Part shown: positions 58,177 through 64,000 of the stretch, one piece after another | How the letters are laid out: the number at the start of each line of letters is the position of its first letter | Position numbering within the stretch: position 1 is the first letter of the stretch | From: Neoarius graeffei | Lineage: Eukaryota > Chordata > Actinopteri > Siluriformes > Ariidae | Length of the DNA: 64,000 bases | Direction: 5' to 3' | Assembly (NCBI RefSeq): GCF_027579695.1 | Contig: NC_083587.1 | Span: 41,235,732-41,299,731 of the forward strand | Notes under the pieces: generated by a model | What the model was told of the DNA's origin: nothing | The model's database searches: none | What the model saw: the letters and a program-made list of their open reading frames with translations, nothing else | Translations under genes and position numbers: made by a program

Positions 58177-58889
58177 TGTCAGGGTTTTGGTTGAGATGGG
58201 GATGGAACATCTTAAACCTCAAGGCCACCCTCGGAATGAGACAGAGATTCAGGACAGAGATGCAGAGAATTAGCGTTTTCAAAAAGGAAGTCTTTACTGA
58301 GAGCACCAGATCAACAATCAAAATAAAACTTTAGCATGTATACTCCAGATCTAAAAGGTCAGTCATAAAAATGCACAAAAAATGAGAAAACCCAAAAATG
58401 GCAAAACAGTACTTGGCACAAAAGTTCAAGGTTCAAAAATCACTTATAATCAGCAATCCAAGGAAACTAAAGATCAAGTCCCAGGTTACAAAATCCAACG
58501 GAAAAATCACAGGCTCCTAAGTGTCCAAAAAATAAGTCAGAGTTCAAAATAAATATCCACTCGAGAAAGTCAAAAGCAAAACATCCTCTTCTTAGAAAAC
58601 AGAGGCAGTGGTCAAAAGGCAGTTCAGAATAGTGGAGCAAAACAGCTATAGTGAAAAACCCAGAACAACTACTCACATGGTGGCTCACAGGAGAACTCAG
58701 CAAAGTGGAAAGGAAACAAACTCAAATATATAGGCCAACCAATCAACTACTAGCCATCAATGATTCGCTTAGCCAATAGCATGAAGACAAGTGTAACCCA
58801 AGAAAAACAAAAGAAAATAGAATACTAAATGGAGGCATCTAGTGGCCAGGTAGATGAACCGCAGGCTGAAAAGTCCACAGAACCTGACA
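58177..58889 (-). repeat. 5' LTR of the chromovirus
   Basis: 713 bp. TATA box at about 58724-58735 (minus strand) and a predicted transcript start near 58702. Confidence 0.95.
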
Positions 58890-58920
58890 CGCAGAGCTTC
58901 TTTGAAGAGATTTCGGTGAG

Positions 58921-59115
58921 GTCTTTTTATTCAGTGAAGTCTTCCGATCAATTCATAAACTCAAGACGAAGCTTTGTCTTTTAACAAATCACCCTTAAAG
59001 GATTTTGTTAAAAGCAAAATCACAAAACTGTCTTTTTATTCAGTGAAGTCTTCAGACCAATTCTTAAACACAACACTAAGCTTTGTCTTTTAATGAATCA
59101 CCCTTAAAGGATTTA
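58921..59115. repeat. Tandem duplication of about 108 bp
   Basis: 58921-59005 and 59029-59115 share CTTTTTATTCAGTGAAGTCT and AATCACCCTTAAAGGATTT in order. Confidence 0.85.
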
Positions 59116-59607
59116 GGTTTATTAAAAATACATAAAGCAGTTAGTATAATCTTTGAGTACAAAATTAATATGAAACAATAGTAAATAATGAAACAAAAAT
59201 GGCTACAATGAGCAGTTCTATCAACAGTAAAGCTGTGATAAACTAAGCATCATATCGGAGAGCAAATAAAAGATTGACAGATAAACTGTCAGCAAAAAGG
59301 CTTCTACATGATACCTTTAAAAATATAGATTATAAGAACCTGAGTTCAAAGCATCTTAACCCCCTAGGCAACCCAAAACCCATTAGGGTTTACCGTGTGT
59401 CTTTTATAGTTAATGAGCAAAGCCAAAAAAAAAAAACCTACAGAACATTCTTATGACATCAACAAGTGTCTATAAAAAGGAATTTTAACTTTAACATCTT
59501 TTGCAAGACAGACTAAATATATTTCTTCCTCTGCAAGACAGGCTAAATATGTTTCTTCTTATGCTAGGCAGGCTAAATGTACATTCAAGCCAGAAAGTCT
59601 GCACACC
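59116..59607. other. AT-rich stretch with a small tandem repeat
   Basis: 59503-59580 holds three copies of a unit of about 30 bp (CAAGACAGRCTAAATAT...). No gene is seen. Confidence 0.45.
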
Positions 59608-60021
59608 TGTCAGTAAACCTGCTGAGAACGCTCTGTCTACAAAACATGGACACCCCGAACTACAATCCCCAAGGTTCACAGCGCCCTCTGTCTCCCAATT
59701 ACTGGGTACAGCTGACATGCATTCTCCTAATCACCACTCTCCCTACTTAAGCCACTTTCCCACACTACTCCAGTGCAAAGTATCGTTCTGCTCTACCAAT
59801 TCATACCAAGCCTTGTTATTTCTAACTGTCTCTCGATTTCTGACTCTCTGCATTCCCTTTCATGTTTTTGCCCTTTTGTCTTATCTCTTCTACGTTGTTT
59901 GCCGATTGCCTGACCCTTGCTAGTTTACAGACCATGATTACAATCTCTTGTTTTGGCTTTGTTGACAGTTTGCTTCCCGCCTTCATCTGCACATACATCT
60001 GTAAGTGTCTGCACTCTGACA
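59608..60021 (+). repeat. Candidate 5' LTR of the right-hand chromovirus
   Basis: Begins TGTCAG and ends CTGACA, directly before a short leader and the gag ATG at 60037. The partner LTR would lie beyond the window. It is called from position and ends only. Confidence 0.45.
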
Positions 60022-60036
60022 GGATAGTTCGCCACC

Positions 60037-63000
60037 ATGGATGTAGCGGAAGAAGCAAAACAAACTGCGCTTAACACCCAAGGATGCCTTCTGGAAGAAC
60101 ATCAGCAGATGCTAGCAGACCTCAACACATGTATGGCACAACTAGCTTCTGTGATATTGCAGGCCCTCCTAGCGCATCCCAAGTCTCCTCCGAGCCCCAC
60201 ACTGCAACTTCCTGCTCCGGAAAGATTCGCTGGAGACACTAATGCATATAAGGGTTTCCTCCTTCAATGTTCCATGTATTTCACTACTATGCCTAACCTG
60301 TCTGAAGAGCATAAAATTGCAAAGTTCCTCTCTTTCCCCACTGGTAAAGCACTCCGATGGGCCAGTGCTGTTTAGGAACCAAGGAGGTGAGCAGACAAAA
60401 TCATATGAGCAATTCCTTGCTCAGTTTAAGAGAGTATTCGACCATGTACCAGAGGGAATTGAAGTGGGTAAGAGCTTACTCACCATTTCACAAGGCTCCC
60501 GTAGTGTGGCTGAGTACGCCCTTGACTTCAGGAAACTGGGTGCAGCCAGTTGATGGAATGATCCTGCTTTGAAAGCAGTTTTTTGCTGAGGCCTGCGTCC
60601 CGAGATTCTGAGCGAGCTCGCCTGCAGAGATGAACAGCTCACTCTGGACTCTCTCATTGACCTAGCCATTCACCTGGATCATCTGTTGACTCACCATCCC
60701 TCCATTCAGGAAAGGTGTTAAGCCAGTTCAAACCTCAGAGGTCAGTTCACCCATGGAGGTATCATGCACCTGGTTAACATGCTCTGAACATCTTAGGAGG
60801 AAGAAGGAGGGCTTGTGCTTTTATTGCGGGAGTGCTGAACACCAGCTCAACCAGTGTCCCATCTGTCTGTCTTGCACAGCTCCCACAGAAGGCCCAGTGC
60901 ATCATGTGAGTCCAGCACAAACATTCAATTCCAAATCGTTTAAGGTTCCAGTGCTGTTCAAGTTGGCAAATTCCCCACACATCCTTTCTGCTTTTATCAA
61001 TTCAGGGGCAGAGAGGAACTTTATCAGCGGCTCAGTCACTCAGAGGTTCAACCTGCCAACAACTCCTCTCCAAAGTGCACTCAGCATTCGAGCCACTGAT
61101 GGAGGATCCATTGGAGAGGGCCTAGTCACCATGTGCATCACCCCCCTTCACATCCAGGTGGGGGCACTGCACTCAGAATTAATCTCTCTCTATGTCACAA
61201 CAACAGAAAATCACAATATCATTCTTGGTTACCCTTGGCTTCAACTTCATGACCCCTTGATCTCCTGGCAAAGTAAAGAAATCCTCCAATGGTCACCAGC
61301 ATGCTTACAGGGTTGCATAGCCTGACCACAGGTCAACATCTCATCTACCTCTGTGGAAAGCCCGCAACTGGACTCCCTTGACAACATCCCTGAAAGTTAT
61401 CTGGATCTCAAGCAGGTCTTTAGCAAGGCAAAGGCCTGTGGGCTAACACCTCATCATCCTTATGACTGCACAATTGACCTACTGCCAGGTATGTCCCCAC
61501 CACAAGGGTGTATATACCCACTCTCCCAAAAGGAGCATGCAGCTATAGAGGAATACATTCAAAAATCCCTCAAGCAGGGCTATATCCGCCCTTCCAGATC
61601 TCCAGCTTCTGCAGATCTGGTCTCTGGCCATGCATTGACTATAGGAGACTGAATCAGGTGTCTGTCAAGTACCCATACCCACTTCCTCTGGTCCTAGCAG
61701 CCTTGGAGCAACTCAGGTCAACCAAGATCTTTTCAAAACTACCTATGCAGTGCCTACAACCTTATCAGAATCAAGAGGGGCAATGAGTGGAAAACTGCCT
61801 TCAGCACTACCGCCAGCCATTTTGAGTACCGGGTAATACCATATGGCCTTTCTTCGGTGCCTAGCATGTTCCAGTGCCTGATTAACGACGTTCTATGGGA
61901 CATGCTAGGCAAATACTCCATTGCTTATATTGATGATATCTTCATCTACTCCCCAGATGAAGCAAGTCACAAGGATCACGTTAGAGTGGTTCTCAATCAC
62001 CTGCTTAAGAACCACCTCTACGTCAAGGCTAAGAAGTGCGAGTTCCATCAGAATCATATCTCCTTCTTAGTGCTGAAGTATCCTCAGTGCTGAAGGAGTT
62101 AGCATTGACTCATCCAAGGTCTCAGCAGTCACGTCTTGGCCCACACCCACATCCATAAAGGACCTTCAAATGTTTCTTGAGTTTCACAAACTTCTATCGC
62201 TATTTCATTAGGGGTTTCAGCACAGTAGCTGCTCCCTTGACTGCTCTGTTTAAGAAGGGACCCAAACGGCTCCAATGGAACCCTGTGACCAAAGAGGCTT
62301 TTACCATCTGAAACAAGCCTTTACCCCTGCCCAGTGTTACAGCACCCTGACCTGTCTAAGCCCTTCATCCTTGAGGTAGAGGCATCGGATACCAGAGTAG
62401 GGGCCATTCTGTCACAACGTTTCGGGGAGAAACAGAAAACCCATCCTGTAGCCTTCTTTTCCAGAAAGCTGTCATTTGCAGAAAGAAATTATGATGTGGG
62501 TAACAGAGAGCTGCTTGCCATTAAGCTAACCCTTGAAGAGTGGCGACACTGGTTAGAGGGAGCCACGCACCCATTCATCATTTTCACAGATCATAAGAAC
62601 CTTGAGTATCTTAGGAAAGTGAAAAGGTTAAACTCTCGCCAGGCCAAGTGGGCACTCTTTCACACGTTTCAACTTCACCATATCAGGCTCCAAGAACACC
62701 AAGGCCGATGCCCTATTTTGTGTCTTTGTTCCGTCTCATCAGAACTCAGTCACCCACTCGATTCTTCCACAACAATGCTTCTTACAGTCAATCACCTGGG
62801 ACCTCGATAAAGAGGTAAGGGATTCACAACCTCAGACTCTACCCAGCAATCTTCCACCAGGGCTACCATGTGTTCCAAAATGCCTTAGAAGCAAACTTAT
62901 AACCTGGGCTCATGCATTTCCCACCACTGGACACCCCGGCAGTCAGCATACTCATCAGTTGTTGAGAAACAAGTATTGGTGGGAAAACATGCTCTCAGAA

Positions 63001-64000
63001 ATCGACCATTTCATTGCCTCATGCTCTGCCTGTGCCCAAGTGAAAGTTCCAAGACCCCTGCCAGCAGGCAAGCTCTATCCCCTCCCTGTACCTCAGAGAC
63101 CCTGGTCTCACATTGCCATCGATTTCATCACCAACCTCCCTCCCTCTCAAGGCAATACTATGTACCATAATGGTAACAATCGACCACTTCTCCAAAGCCC
63201 TTAAACTCATCCCATTACCTGGCATCGCCACAGCATCACAAACGGCTGAACTACTGTTTCAGCAAGTCTTCAGATATTATGGCATCCCTGAGGACATTGT
63301 CAGCGACCAGGGCTCTCAGTTCATCTCTACTTTTGGACATGCTTCATGGACAGACTGTGGGTGTCAGCAAGTCTCACATTAGGGTATGGCCCCCAGTCAA
63401 ATGGCCAAGTAGAAAGAGCTAATCAAGAAATTGGCTGTTTCTTAAGGATAGTCTGCATGTGTAATCAGGGGGACTGGGCACGCTTCCTCCAGTGGGCCGA
63501 GTATTCACAGAATTCCCTTAGACACACCACAACTCAGTTGACACCATTTCAGTGCATACTTAGCTACCAGCCATGCTTGTTCCCCTGGGACAACATGCCA
63601 AGTCAGGTACAAGCTGTCAAAGATTGGTTTTCATACAGCCAGACAATATGGGAGGAAGTACACCATTGTCTCAAAACTGTCAATGCCCGGTATAAGGAAT
63701 ATGCAGACAAACATCGGGCAGACAATCCAAACTTTTCCCCAGGCGACAGAGTATGGGTAGCAACTAGGAACGTAAGAGAACCCAATACCTGCAAAAAAAC
63801 CTTCAGCCATGATATATCGGACCATTCAAGGTGATTCATCGCATAAACAAGGTCTCGTATCATCTGGAACTCCCCCCCCCCCCCCCCACACACACACAGC
63901 AGACTAGCACCCACATTTCATGCCTCCAGTCTAAAACCTGCCATTCCAGGTCCCCTTGCTGAGAACACACTGGTCCAGGAGCACCCAGCTCTCAACATAG
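60037..64000 (+). pseudogene. Decayed chromovirus gag-pol, running off the window
   Basis: Gag starts MDVAEEAKQTALNTQG at 60037, with PAPERFAGDTNAYKGFLLQC. It breaks at 60373 (TAG) and continues in other frames to the knuckle CFYCGSAEHQLNQC (about 60815). Protease has NSGAERNF where DSG is usual. RT shows YIDDIFIYS near 61929. RNase H lies at 62334-62690 (TDHKNLEYL), the integrase finger near 62940-63040, and the core near 63110-63430 ([29 protein letters not shown]). The C-terminal part (PGDRVWV) ends about 63800, and a C-run lies at 63870-63888. At least eight frame breaks. Same family as the 12640-15730 remnant. Confidence 0.9.

Larger units (their letters stand above)
53047..58889 (-). 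mobile_element. Nearly intact chromodomain Ty3/gypsy element (sushi/Tf1-like)
   Basis: 5843 bp with LTRs 53047-53755 and 58177-58889, flanked by CGCAG at 53042-53046 and 58890-58894. The LTRs differ at about a dozen positions plus two short indels (about 98 percent alike), which implies recent insertion into the third elongase intron, antisense to the gene. One frame spans gag to chromodomain. The primer site matches the start of its own transcript (see 58164-58176). Confidence 0.95.

Noticed and set aside
60022..60036. Self-priming site for the right-hand chromovirus
   Set aside because: The leader GGATAGTTCGCC has no convincing complement at a plausible transcript start in 59608-60021. The LTR itself is only tentative.

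Overview
This is vertebrate nuclear DNA, almost certainly from a teleost fish. Several families typical of fish genomes recur: Tc1-like transposons with TA target duplications and inverted repeats of about 200 bp, L2-clade LINEs, tRNA-derived SINEs of the DANA/Mermaid/HE1 type, Ty3/gypsy elements, a PiggyBac remnant and long (TG)n/(AT)n tracts. The mix would suit an ostariophysan such as a catfish, but the species cannot be fixed from the sequence. There are no bacterial operons, rRNA genes or CRISPR arrays.

The only clear host gene is a fatty-acid elongase of the ELOVL2/ELOVL5 clade on the + strand. Its first three coding exons are at 41639-41656, 49034-49097 and 52276-52463. They join in phase and give the first 90 residues. 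The remaining exons lie beyond the right edge. A CpG-rich stretch at 40500-40730 holds a second possible first exon (40578-40653).

Everything else is transposon landscape, much of it nested. (1) 970-7511 is a complete Gmr1-like gypsy element with 313-bp LTRs and a GACTA duplication. Its integrase lies upstream of its reverse transcriptase, and a Tc1 element has split it. (2) 8-12.6 kb holds a hairpin-bearing repeat, a Tc1 end, and an L2 LINE split by a DNA element that itself carries SINEs. (3) 12.6-15.7 kb is a decayed chromovirus on the - strand. (4) 15.7-31.8 kb is a mosaic of decayed LINEs, three Tc1 copies of one family, SINEs and a Gmr1-type gag fragment. (5) 31.8-37.35 kb is one minus-strand L2 copy invaded by two unusual DNA transposons: one with a broken multi-exon cysteine-rich gene (32251-34809), the other with a THAP ORF and a SAP-like ORF (35762-36855). 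(6) Intron 1 of the elongase holds a fold-back repeat array invaded by PiggyBac, a LINE piece and a Tc1. Intron 2 holds another Tc1. (7) The third intron holds a nearly intact chromodomain-bearing gypsy element (53047-58889) with a self-priming type primer site, then a decayed relative of the 12.6-15.7 kb element that runs off the window.

The nesting gives a relative time scale. The L2 copies are old hosts for insertions. The 53-59 kb chromovirus, with LTRs about 98 percent alike and only two nonsense codons, looks youngest.
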